A DNA stretch of 64,000 nt from Fistulifera solaris (lineage: Eukaryota; Bacillariophyta; Bacillariophyceae; Naviculales; Stauroneidaceae): NCBI GenBank assembly GCA_030295235.1, contig AP026120.1:1-64000 (forward strand), in the 5' to 3' direction. Each line of letters starts with the position of its first letter. The first letter of the stretch is position 1. The notes under the pieces are model-generated. The model made no database searches. It was not told the DNA's origin and was given only the letters and a program-made list of their open reading frames with translations. Made by a program: the position numbers and the translations under genes. Of this stretch, positions 44,351 through 51,959 are shown piece by piece.

Positions 44351-45155
44351 TTATTTTTTTTATTATTGCTTTATTTTTAGATTTGCTTGTTTTACCTTTC
44401 TTATTATTTTTTCCCCAAGGTGTTTTATCTTTTCCAGATTTTTTTCCTTCACCACCTCCATGTGGGTGATCAATAGGATTCATTGCTACACCTCGTACGG
44501 TTGGCCTATTGTTTAGCCAACGTGACCTACCGGCTTTTCCAAGTTTTGTCAAAAAGGTAAGTTCATTTGAAACGATTCCGATAGTTGCATAGCACTGCGG
44601 TGATATAAATCGCGTTTCACCAGAACTAAGTTCAATCTTGGCGTATTTAAATGTTTTTTCTTTTAATTTTGAAAAAGTTCCGGCAGCTCTGCTAATCTGA
44701 GCAGGTTTTGATACTGTTGGTGATATGTTATGAATATAGCTTCCAACAGGTATATTTGAAATTGGTAAAGAGTGACCGATTTTTGGCTCTGCTTTTAAGC
44801 CAGATTTTACTATATCTCCTATTTTTAAATCATTGGGAGCTAGTATATAAAAAAAATTTTTTTGTTCGGTATCGTATATTGAAGCAATGCTTGCACTTCT
44901 GTTAGGGTCGTATTCGATACTTGTGGTGATTCCTACGGAATGATTAGTTCGATAAAAATTTATAGTTCTATATTTTCGTTTATGCCCCCCACCTTTATGG
45001 TTTACGGTAATTTTACCAGAATTGTTTCTACCAAATGACCGTTTTATTGATTTTATGTGTTTTTTAAAAAAAGGTTTCTTATCTAGATGTTTTTTATCTA
45101 ACTGTACTAAATGTCTTTGAGAAGAAGTTGTAAGCTTTTCAGTTTTAAAATTCAT
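44343..45155 (-). CDS. rpl2: ribosomal protein L2
   Basis: Large-subunit protein needed for peptidyl-transferase assembly. 270 residues, intact. The segments [24 protein letters not shown] and the L2 signature [13 protein letters not shown] are clear; the tail is lysine-rich. First gene of the S10-type run. It is divergent from rps11, whose start is only 26 bases away, so a shared bidirectional start region is possible. Confidence 0.98.
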   Translation of the reverse strand: MNFKTEKLTTSSQRHLVQLDKKHLDKKPFFKKHIKSIKRSFGRNNSGKITVNHKGGGHKRKYRTINFYRTNHSVGITTSIEYDPNRSASIASIYDTEQKNFFYILAPNDLKIGDIVKSGLKAEPKIGHSLPISNIPVGSYIHNISPTVSKPAQISRAAGTFSKLKEKTFKYAKIELSSGETRFISPQCYATIGIVSNELTFLTKLGKAGRSRWLNNRPTVRGVAMNPIDHPHGGGEGKKSGKDKTPWGKNNKKGKTSKSKNKAIIKKINE

Positions 45156-45181
45156 TTACTATTTTATTTTTTAATTTTAGA

Positions 45182-45736
45182 ATGAGTGAAAAAAATTATA
45201 CTAAATTTTTTGATTTAAACAAATTTTTGCGATTTATTAATTTAAAAAAACAATATCTTAAACAGCTAAAAAATAAAGAAAAATTCTTATCTCATATGAA
45301 AGAAAAGAATTACAAGTATTTAAATAGTTCTTTAACTAATAATACTAGACAGCCATTAAACTCTATGGATAATTTGATAACTTATGTTATCGATTTAAAG
45401 TTTTCAAGATCCAATACGCTTTTGCACGTCATGGACTTTTCTGGAAAATTGAAATTCTTTTACTCAGCAGGGTCTGTTAAGTATTCAGGTAAAAATAAAA
45501 AATCTCGATACATGATTTTTAGAGATTTGTACCGTATATTAGTTTCAAAGTTAGCATTCTTAAAAGGAAAACCTGTAGCTTTACATTTAACTAATGTCGG
45601 TATAAATAAAACCTGGATAGTTAAAAAGTTAAAAAAACGATTTTTCATAAAATGTGTCAAAACATTTAATTTACACCCTCATAATGGGTGTAGAAAGCGA
45701 AAGATGCGACGTAAAAAATTTAAGAAAAAGAAATAA
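45182..45736 (+). CDS. rps11: ribosomal protein S11
   Basis: Small-subunit protein of the platform. 184 residues with an N-terminal extension of about 65 residues before the S11 fold. Core motifs are SAGSVKYSGKNKKSRY, GKPVALHLTNVGINKTW and the C-terminal HPHNGCRKRKMRRKK. On the plus strand, divergent from rpl2 and followed by trnY and trnP. The right reading is intact. Confidence 0.96.
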   Translation: MSEKNYTKFFDLNKFLRFINLKKQYLKQLKNKEKFLSHMKEKNYKYLNSSLTNNTRQPLNSMDNLITYVIDLKFSRSNTLLHVMDFSGKLKFFYSAGSVKYSGKNKKSRYMIFRDLYRILVSKLAFLKGKPVALHLTNVGINKTWIVKKLKKRFFIKCVKTFNLHPHNGCRKRKMRRKKFKKKK

Positions 45737-45769
45737 AGTCTACAAATTTGTGTTTAGACTTGAAATCAC

Positions 45770-45852
45770 GAAGAAATGGCTGAGCGGTTTAAAGCGGCAG
45801 ACTGTAAATCTGTTGAGTTTTCTCATCGTAGGTTCGAATCCTGCTTTCTTCA
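45770..45852 (+). tRNA. trnY: tRNA-Tyr(GUA)
   Basis: Class II tRNA: acceptor GAAGAAA/TTTCTTC, anticodon loop with GTA, long variable arm, T-loop TTCGAAT. 33 bases after the rps11 stop, same strand. Confidence 0.96.
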
Positions 45853-45858
45853 GTTTTT

Positions 45859-45930
45859 CGAAATATAACGCAGCGGTAGCGTGTCTGCTTTGGGAGCAGA
45901 AAGTCATGTGTTCGAATCACATTATTTCGA
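45859..45930 (+). tRNA. trnP: tRNA-Pro(UGG)
   Basis: Anticodon TGG in a CTGCT stem, acceptor CGAAATA/TATTTCG. Its 3' end overlaps the stop of the opposite-strand rpl10-like gene by 9 bases. Confidence 0.96.
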
Positions 45931-46385
45931 TAAATTATTTAAAATATGAGATTTTATATTGGTCAACTTAAATTGATATAATAACAATTTACTTTCCCGA
46001 TATTTTAATGAATTTGCATATTTAACTTGGTTTAAAGAATAAACATTTTTATTCATCTTTAGAGCTAAAAATACAAATGATTCTAGACTTAATAATTTTT
46101 TTTTAGATATAGTTAGGTTTTTGTTATTTTTGCTGCTAGGTTTTATAAAAACTGTAAGACCGTTTACTAATGGTTCAATGTTTTGATAAACTGAATTTTT
46201 CAAAAGATTTTTTGAAGTTTTATTAAAAATTTTGGAATACGAAAGATTTAGTTTTTTTAGTTCTTGTTCTGTTCTGGTCCCGTCAGTAGAATTTTGATTT
46301 ATACTGTTGAAAAAAAGAATAAATCACTAGTCTTTATATAATTTTTTGTTTTTAGAATTTTATAATTCTTTAAAGTAAGCTCCAT
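45922..46385 (-). CDS. rpl10: probable ribosomal protein L10
   Basis: ATG at 46385 opens MELTLKNYKILKTKNYIKTS. A missing T in the T7 run near 46313 must be supplied to reach the long frame FNSINQNSTDGTRTEQELKK, giving about 154 residues. The layout fits mitochondrial L10: an early FFF-strand, then TEQELKKLNLSYSKI, then a K-rich region and a hydrophobic NGLTVFIKP strand. The match is by general pattern and not by a strict signature, so the assignment is tentative. The alternative is a lineage-specific ORF. It overlaps trnP at the 3' end. Confidence 0.5.
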
Positions 46386-46408
46386 AAATTTTTATATATA
46401 CAAATAAT

Positions 46409-46480
46409 TAGGCTTAGTAGGATTCGAACCTACGACTAAACCGTTATGAGCGGTACGTTCTACCACTGAACTATAAGCCT
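46409..46480 (-). tRNA. trnM: tRNA-Met(CAU), possibly initiator
   Basis: Acceptor AGGCTTA/TAAGCCT, anticodon loop CTCATAA closed by ACCG/CGGT, T-arm GTAGG TTCGAAT CCTAC. The CTCATAA loop is the one usually seen in initiator tRNA, but the A1-T72 pair is not diagnostic. Confidence 0.92.
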
Positions 46481-46520
46481 TCCGTAATTTTAAATTCTAC
46501 AACACAACATATAATTAAAA

Positions 46521-46673
46521 ATGAGAAATATTAGTTTTAGACAAGTTATTATTGTGATATTGGTTTTTTTTCTTCTATTTGGAGATTTTTTTAATTTAAA
46601 AAAAAAGGTCACAGTTTATTTAAACGATTTTAAAAATTACTTAAATAAAAAAAACAGGAAAAAAAGGACTTGA
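46521..46673 (+). CDS. tatA: TatA-like twin-arginine translocase subunit
   Basis: A 50-codon frame between two opposite-strand tRNAs. Residues 8-21 form one hydrophobic helix ending LLFG (Phe20-Gly21). This is followed by a lysine-rich amphipathic stretch at 26-44. A short N-terminal membrane helix, an FG hinge and an amphipathic helix are the TatA/MttA layout. The next gene on the same strand is tatC, its partner in bacteria. The TGA stop (46671-46673) lies within the antisense of trnW, so the last few codons are less certain. TatA would oligomerise in the inner membrane to pass folded proteins such as the Rieske subunit. Confidence 0.62.
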   Translation: MRNISFRQVIIVILVFFLLFGDFFNLKKKVTVYLNDFKNYLNKKNRKKRT

Positions 46674-46727
46674 ACCTTTGTCTTTTGGTTTTGGAAACCA
46701 ACGCTCTACCAACTGAACTATTCTCCT
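46655..46727 (-). tRNA. trnW: tRNA-Trp(CCA)
   Basis: Anticodon CCA, acceptor AGGAGAA/TTTTCCT, T-arm AAAGG TTCAAGT CCTTT, discriminator G. CCA reads UGG only, in line with TGA not being a sense codon. Confidence 0.94.
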
Positions 46728-46740
46728 TTTATTAAAAAAT

Positions 46741-47448
46741 ATGAAAAAATATATAATCGAGTTAAAAAATAGAGTTTTTTTGTTACTTTTAACATCTTTA
46801 TCCATGCTTATAGTTGGTTACACCTATAAAGAAAATTTATTATTTTTATTTTTAGAATCAGAAATTTTCACAAGAAATGAATTTCACACTGACTATTTTA
46901 TTTTTACAGATGTTTCTGAAGTCTTTCTTGTTTATATTCAGCTTATCCTATTTTTAAATTTTCAAGTGACGTTAGTGTATTTTTTTTACCATACTTTCGT
47001 TTTTACTAGCGGTGGGCTTTTTAAAAAAGAATATTATTACTTTCGTTACATTTTGAAAGTATTAATTTTTGTTTGGCTTCTTTCTATATGCATTTCTAAA
47101 TATATTTTTATACCTATCATGAGAGATTTTTTCTTTAATTTTCAAAATTTTAGTAGTATAAATTTACATTTTGAAGCTAAATTAAATCAATATTTTGATT
47201 TTTATGTGAAATTCTACTATATGTTCATTTTTTATTGTCAAATTTTTACGTTATTGTTTTTTTTGATGGACTATGCTAATACAAATATTAGAATGATAAA
47301 AAAGTTTCGTAAACTTTATTATTATTTTTTTATATTGTTTTCAACATTTATTAGTCCCCCAGATATCTTTAATCAAATTTTTATAAGTTTCTTTTTAATA
47401 ATCCTTTACGAATTCTTTATATTTCGCTTCGTATTCAGATCCTTATAA
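46741..47448 (+). CDS. tatC: TatC, Sec-independent protein translocase subunit
   Basis: Membrane receptor of the twin-arginine translocase (also called MttB or ymf16). 235 residues, intact, with six hydrophobic segments. Early residues KKYIIELKNR resemble the conserved N-terminal E-x-R motif, FTDVSEVFLVYI matches the segment before helix 2, and STFISPPDIFNQIF matches the late conserved TPPD region. The lineage form is short and A+T-biased. Follows the TatA-like ORF by 67 bases and converges on nad1 with 5 bases between stops. Confidence 0.92.
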   Translation: MKKYIIELKNRVFLLLLTSLSMLIVGYTYKENLLFLFLESEIFTRNEFHTDYFIFTDVSEVFLVYIQLILFLNFQVTLVYFFYHTFVFTSGGLFKKEYYYFRYILKVLIFVWLLSICISKYIFIPIMRDFFFNFQNFSSINLHFEAKLNQYFDFYVKFYYMFIFYCQIFTLLFFLMDYANTNIRMIKKFRKLYYYFFILFSTFISPPDIFNQIFISFFLIILYEFFIFRFVFRSL

Positions 47449-47453
47449 CATTT

Positions 47454-48439
47454 TTAATTAGGTAACCAATTAAAACTGATTAATATTCCCACAGTAAATA
47501 ATAAATACCCCAAGGTTAAAGGTAAAAAACACTTCCATCCTAAGAACATAAGTTGGTCATATCTGTATCTTGGTAAAGTTGCTCTTGTAACAATAAAGAA
47601 AGTAGCTCCAATAATAATTTTCAGACTTAACCATATAGGACCTGGAATAATGTTAAAAAAAATATATCTAAAGGCGGTAACCAACCACCTAGGAATAATA
47701 TAGCTGAAAGAGTACTCATAAGAAGCATGTTAGCATATTCACCAAGAAAAAATAAAGCAAAAGTCATTGCTGAATATTCTACATTATATCCTGAAACTAG
47801 CTCTGCTTCTGCTTCTGGTAAATCAAACGGGTGTCGATTGGTTTCTGCTAACATTGAAACATAAAAAATGATAAAAATAGGTAATAATGGAAAAATAAAC
47901 CAAATTTTTTTTTGTGCTAATACGATAGTGCTTAGATTAAAAGAGCCTGCACAAATAACAACACTTAAAACAGTAAACCCTATAGATATTTCATAAGATA
48001 TCATTTGAGCTGCAGATCTTAACGCCCCTAAATAAGCATATTTCGAGTTACTTGACCAGCCTGCAAAAAGAATACCATAAACGTTTAATGATGAAATAGC
48101 AAATAGGTATAATATACCTAAATTGATGTCACAAAGAACTGCACCTTCAGAAAAAGGTATAACAGACCAACCTATTAAGCTCAATATGAAAGATAAAGAA
48201 GGAGCTAATAAAAAAATACCTGTATTGGCACTTGCTGGTAGTGTTGTTTCTTTTGCAAATAATTTTAGGCCATCAGCTAATGGCTGTAGTAAACCTATAA
48301 AACCTACAACGTTAGGTCCTCTACGTCTTTGGATAGAACCCATAATTTTCCGTTCTGCGATAGTAAAATAAGCAACGGCGATTAACAATGGAACAACAAT
48401 ACTAAGAATTTTTAAAATAGTAATTAATATTAAGATCAT
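47454..48439 (-). CDS. nad1: NADH dehydrogenase subunit 1
   Basis: Complex I membrane subunit at the quinone-binding junction. ATG at 48439. The frame is open to WLPPLDIFF, where T8 must be T9 to continue [20 protein letters not shown], giving about 328 residues, normal for Nad1. The segments [39 protein letters not shown] and [17 protein letters not shown] are hallmarks. The same shift is in the left reading. Confidence 0.96.
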
Positions 48440-48448
48440 GGATTTTTT

Positions 48449-48523
48449 AAGCTAAAACCGGATTTGAACCGATATTTTAAGATTTGCAATCTAACACATT
48501 AACCTGATTTATGTTATTTAGCC
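48449..48523 (-). tRNA. trnC: tRNA-Cys(GCA)
   Basis: Anticodon GCA, acceptor GGCTAAA/TTTAGCT with one G-T pair, T-arm ATCGG TTCAAAT CCGGT. Confidence 0.93.
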
Positions 48524-48534
48524 TTTTTAGAGTT

Positions 48535-48620
48535 AGGATAAGGTGGGATTCGAACCCACGGTATTTGTTCAATACAATAGTTTTCAAAACTAACGCCTTA
48601 AACCACTCGACCACTTATCC
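48535..48620 (-). tRNA. trnS: tRNA-Ser(UGA)
   Basis: Class II with long variable arm, anticodon TGA, acceptor GGATAAG/CTTATCC, T-loop TTCGAAT. Confidence 0.95.
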
Positions 48621-48627
48621 ATAAAGA

Positions 48628-48700
48628 AGCAAGTAAAGGGATTCGAACCCTTATCTTTAATCTTGGCAAGATTACACTCTACCAATTGAGTTATACCTGC
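48628..48700 (-). tRNA. trnG: tRNA-Gly(GCC)
   Basis: Anticodon GCC, acceptor GCAGGTA/TACTTGC, T-arm AAGGG TTCGAAT CCCTT. It is the only glycine tRNA found; a UCC gene was not seen. Confidence 0.95.
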
Positions 48701-48703
48701 TTT

Positions 48704-49246
48704 TTATTTCTTTTCAAATGGTATCTTTATTGAATTAAAAATAAATTGTAGTTCTTCTTTTTTTTTTGATGTCATTACTATTGTTACATGTAAATTCCGT
48801 AAATTGTTAAATAAATAATAATTTTCTTCTAATTCTTGGAAACTAAATGTATCGACTAATTCGTACGAAAAAATATTTTCTTTCATTTTTTTACTAGTTT
48901 TTAATCCTTCAAAATTTTTTAACTTAGGAAAAATGTCTATCAGCATTTTAGTTAGAAATGCAAAGCTTTTCTTCTTTCTCAGTGTCACTTTACAACCTAC
49001 AGGATGTCCTTTTCTAATTTTCAATAAAACATTATTGTGTTTTGTTAGAGTTAGAGTACTTTTTTGGTTTGTAATTAACTCTAACGCTAACGCACTAGTT
49101 GACAAGGTTTTTAAATCACTTGTTTTACATCCAAAGTTTAAAATAATTTTTTCTATTTGTGGTATTGTTTTTGTGTTTTTGTATAAAAACTTATTAATTA
49201 AATCATATTTTAAAGTTTTAGAATAAAATTTTTCTATAAAGTTCAT
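48704..49246 (-). CDS. rpl5: ribosomal protein L5
   Basis: Large-subunit protein contacting 5S rRNA in bacteria. Intact 180 residues, starting MNFIEKFYSKTLKYDLINK. The conserved KIRKGHPVGCKVTLRKKK segment follows the ELITNQKSTLT region. No 5S rRNA gene was recognised in the window. It follows rpl14 on the same strand, a remnant of the bacterial spc order. Confidence 0.96.
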   Translation of the reverse strand: MNFIEKFYSKTLKYDLINKFLYKNTKTIPQIEKIILNFGCKTSDLKTLSTSALALELITNQKSTLTLTKHNNVLLKIRKGHPVGCKVTLRKKKSFAFLTKMLIDIFPKLKNFEGLKTSKKMKENIFSYELVDTFSFQELEENYYLFNNLRNLHVTIVMTSKKKEELQFIFNSIKIPFEKK

Positions 49247-49255
49247 TTTAGTTTT

Positions 49256-49636
49256 TTAGATTAATCCAGAAGACATACTTATAAATTTTTGAAATTTTTT
49301 CTTTTTTAATAATTTGGGTAGAGGTCCAATAATTCTTGTACTAACAGGATTCTCTTGTTTATTTACTAATACTACAGAATTTTCGCCAAACCATATTTGT
49401 GAACCATCCTTTTTTTTGTGAGGAACTTTTGTTCTGATTATTAATGCTTTATAAACTTCTCCCTTTTTAACTTTTGATGTTTTTTTTGATTTATTTCTAA
49501 GTTGTTGTACTGAGACTATGATATTGTCTCCTAATTTAGCATATTTTTTTCTAAATCCACCTAAGACTCTTATACATCTGACAGTTTTAGCTCCTGAATT
49601 ATCAGAAACTTTTAAAATAGTTTGCTGTTGAATCAT
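49256..49636 (-). CDS. rpl14: ribosomal protein L14
   Basis: Large-subunit protein. 126 residues, intact, starting [20 protein letters not shown], the L14 signature. [17 protein letters not shown] and [18 protein letters not shown] also match. The C-terminus extends about 10 residues past the usual LPKLLK end. Directly upstream of rpl5. Confidence 0.97.
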   Translation of the reverse strand: MIQQQTILKVSDNSGAKTVRCIRVLGGFRKKYAKLGDNIIVSVQQLRNKSKKTSKVKKGEVYKALIIRTKVPHKKKDGSQIWFGENSVVLVNKQENPVSTRIIGPLPKLLKKKKFQKFISMSSGLI

Positions 49637-49648
49637 GATTGATTATTT

Positions 49649-49722
49649 GCACTTATAGCTCAATTGGATAGAGCGTTGGATTTCGGTCCCAAAGGTTATA
49701 GGTTCAACTCCTATTAAGTGTA
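49649..49722 (+). tRNA. trnR: tRNA-Arg(UCG)
   Basis: Plus-strand tRNA. Anticodon loop TTTCGGT gives TCG; acceptor is GCACTTA/TAAGTGT. It lies between the minus-strand genes rpl14 and rps7. Confidence 0.9.
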
Positions 49723-49732
49723 TTATTATACT

Positions 49733-50188
49733 TTAAAATAAACTACTTCCATCTATAGTATCTGAAAAAATGTTTTTTAGCTAAAACATTTTTCTGTAAT
49801 TCGCTCTTGGTTTTTACACTCTCTCCTTTGTTTTTGGAGCAAATCAAGATTTCTTTTGATAGACTTTGACTTTGACTAAAATATTCAATATTTTTTTTTG
49901 AATTCTTTAGAATAAATTTTAGCGCCAGAGAAATTCTAGATGTTCTAGTTTTTAAAAATCCAGGTATCTCTCGAAACCTGTTATTTTTACTTTTTTTCTT
50001 TTTTTTAATTTAATTTTATGAAGTTTAAAAATGGGAGTTGAATGAATTAACGCTAATTGAAAAACTTTACTAAAGCGTTTTGTTGAGTTTTTTTGTAATT
50101 CCTTTACGCTTTTTAATAAATTTTTCTCACTAGTTTCTTTTTTACCATTTAATGTTAAATGATTAATTAATTTGGTTTTTATTTTCAT
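49733..50188 (-). CDS. rps7: ribosomal protein S7
   Basis: Small-subunit protein that organises the 3' major domain. This reading has the proper start, [15 protein letters not shown], at 50188. It loses one base in a T8 run (T9 in the left reading) at about codon 68 and gains one near the end. Combined with 6352-6808 the protein is about 151 residues, with [13 protein letters not shown]-type and ISLALKFIL motifs of S7. It overlaps none of its neighbours and follows rps12 as in the bacterial str operon. Confidence 0.9.
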
Positions 50189-50197
50189 TTAGTTTTA

Positions 50198-50579
50198 TTA
50201 TAAAAATCTTTTTAGGTTTTTTGTACCATATTTAGATCTCGATGTTTTTCGGTCTTTCAATCCTGCAAAATCTAGCTTTCCTCTCACCAAATGATATTTT
50301 ACTCCAGGTAAATCTTTCACACGGCCTCCCTCTCATTAATACGGTTGAGTACTCTTGAAGATTATGCCCTTCGCCTGGTATATATGCATATACTCTTTTT
50401 TGGTTGGATAATCGTAATTTTGTTAATTTACGTAAGGCTGAATTTGGTTTTCTAGGAGTTCTGAAAACAAGTTTTGTACAAATTCCTTTTTTTTGTGGAC
50501 ACCCTTCTAGTGCAGGTGTTTTATTTAATTTTTTTCTAGGTTTTCTTTTATTTTTTAAAAGTTGATTATAAGTAGGCAT
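50198..50579 (-). CDS. rps12: ribosomal protein S12
   Basis: Decoding-centre protein. [37 protein letters not shown] and [13 protein letters not shown] are typical. After STVLMRG one extra G (absent from the left reading) throws this copy into a wrong frame. In the correct frame it reads [20 protein letters not shown] and ends in a C-terminus near 50198. Corrected length is about 126 residues. Confidence 0.94.
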
Positions 50580-50596
50580 ATCAATAAAATTTTATT

Positions 50597-50679
50597 TACC
50601 AAAAAGGGGACTCGAACCCCTACTCTTCAGAAGAACTAGAACCTAAACCTAGCATGTCTACCAATTCCATCATTTTGGC
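50597..50679 (-). tRNA. trnL: tRNA-Leu(UAG)
   Basis: Class II, anticodon TAG in loop TTTAGGT, acceptor GCCAAAA/TTTTGGT, T-arm AGGGG TTCGAGT CCCCT. Confidence 0.94.
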
Positions 50680-50705
50680 AAAACGATTTTTTTTTACAAA
50701 AATTT

Positions 50706-50790
50706 TACTCGTTATCGGACTTGAACCGATACTCTTTATAGAAGAATCAGATTTTAAGTCTGACGTGTCTACCAATTCCACCAAACGAGC
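50706..50790 (-). tRNA. trnL: tRNA-Leu(UAA)
   Basis: Class II, anticodon TAA in loop CTTAAAA, acceptor GCTCGTT/AACGAGT. Adjacent to the other Leu gene; the two bodies share the GGAATTGGTAGAC D arm, so one may derive from the other. Confidence 0.94.
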
Positions 50791-50813
50791 ATTCATATCT
50801 TTACGTAAATTTC

Positions 50814-50951
50814 ATGGCACAGCTTGATTCTTTAATTATTTTGCCTCTTCTTTGGTCTTTATTGGTTGTTTTAGTTATTTATTATAAAATATCTATTGAG
50901 AGCTTACTTCCTTCATTTTTTGGTGTTAAAAATTTCGAGAAAAAAAATTAG
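50814..50951 (+). CDS. atp8: ATP synthase subunit 8
   Basis: Small stator-associated subunit of ATP synthase. 45 codons, too short for the usual ORF cutoff. It starts MAQLDSLIILPLLW, matching the family's MPQLD start and aromatic N-terminal helix. One hydrophobic helix covers residues 5-28, then SIESLLPSFFGVKNFEKKN. The last A8 run is A7 in the left reading, which would add about 12 residues. Plus strand, immediately before trnA. Confidence 0.85.
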   Translation: MAQLDSLIILPLLWSLLVVLVIYYKISIESLLPSFFGVKNFEKKN

Positions 50952-51043
50952 GATCACCAAATTTTTACTCGTTTAAAAGTAGCTTGAAATTTAAAAATTC
51001 ATATAATAGTTTTTAAGAAAAATTATATACAAATTTAATAATA

Positions 51044-51116
51044 GGGGGTATAACTTAATTGGTAGAGTGTATGCTTTGCAAGCATAAAGTTATCGGTTCG
51101 AGTCCGATTATCTCCA
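51044..51116 (+). tRNA. trnA: tRNA-Ala(UGC)
   Basis: Anticodon TGC, acceptor GGGGGTA/TATCTCC with two G-T pairs, T-loop TTCGAGT. Plus strand after atp8. Confidence 0.95.
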
Positions 51117-51150
51117 TAATCTATATTAATGTATAATATTTTATTTAGTT

Positions 51151-51222
51151 CTCTTCAGGCCGGATTTGAACCAACGTCCAGGTGGTTAACAGCCACTTGC
51201 TCTACCGCTGAGCTACTGAAGA
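51151..51222 (-). tRNA. trnN: tRNA-Asn(GUU)
   Basis: Anticodon GTT, acceptor TCTTCAG/CTGAAGA, D-arm AGCTCAGCGGTAGAGC, T-loop TTCAAAT. Confidence 0.95.
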
Positions 51223-51227
51223 AAAAT

Positions 51228-51947
51228 TTATTGTTTATTTAAATCAACAAGAATTTTTTCTAAATTTAAGTTAAACAGAAATAAAGTAGAAGTATTAAGA
51301 TTTTTTATATCACCGAAAACGATTTGCATTGTTTTATAATTAATAATCAAATGTTTCGGTGGTATTGGCCAATGGATAGCTTTTCTAATATTTGATTCAA
51401 ATTGTTTATAGTATTTCGGTTCGATTGAAATTAAATCACCTTTGTTTAAATTATAAGATTTACTCTTCACAATTTTGTTGTTTACTAAAACGCGTCCATG
51501 TGAAATAAATTGTTGCGCGTTTCTAACACTGTGACAAAATTTAGATCTATATAAAACTAGATCTAGCCGTTTTTCGAGTAGTTCTATGAAAACTTTATTA
51601 ATATTTTTATTTTTTTTATTTTTAGCCTTTAAAATGCTGCCCTTTAAAATTCTTTTTTGTGTATTACCTAAAAAAAGTTTTAAAGCCTTATAAGCTTGAA
51701 GTGTGTTTTTAAAATTCTTTTTATAAGCTGTGTATCTATTAGGATGTTTTGAAACAACATACAAATCTTGGTTATTAGGTTTAAATTTTCGGTACCATTT
51801 TAATTTTCCTTTGTAAAAATGAATAAATTTACCCCATTTTTTTTTGTCAAATTTCAGGACCTTTTTTTTATTTAACACATTTTCCCTAAGATTTATAAGT
51901 TTTTTATATAAAGGCTTGAATTTTGTATTTCTTTTTTTAAAAATCAT
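51228..51947 (-). CDS. rps4: ribosomal protein S4
   Basis: Small-subunit assembly protein. 239 residues, intact. The S4 RNA-binding domain covers about residues 120-185, including ELLEKRLDLVLYRSKFCHSV and QQFISHGRVLVNNKIV. The N-terminal region is lysine-rich with little conservation. Follows rps2 with 12 bases between. Confidence 0.95.
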   Translation of the reverse strand: MIFKKRNTKFKPLYKKLINLRENVLNKKKVLKFDKKKWGKFIHFYKGKLKWYRKFKPNNQDLYVVSKHPNRYTAYKKNFKNTLQAYKALKLFLGNTQKRILKGSILKAKNKKNKNINKVFIELLEKRLDLVLYRSKFCHSVRNAQQFISHGRVLVNNKIVKSKSYNLNKGDLISIEPKYYKQFESNIRKAIHWPIPPKHLIINYKTMQIVFGDIKNLNTSTLFLFNLNLEKILVDLNKQ

Positions 51948-51959
51948 TTTAATTAGTTG

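Noticed and set aside
44708-44905. Plus-strand ORF of 65 codons, also at 1366-1563
   Set aside because: Antisense shadow of intact rpl2.
48123-48371. Plus-strand ORF of 82 codons
   Set aside because: Antisense to nad1 within a conserved coding segment.
48933-49226. Plus-strand ORF of 97 codons
   Set aside because: Antisense to rpl5, which is intact on the other strand.
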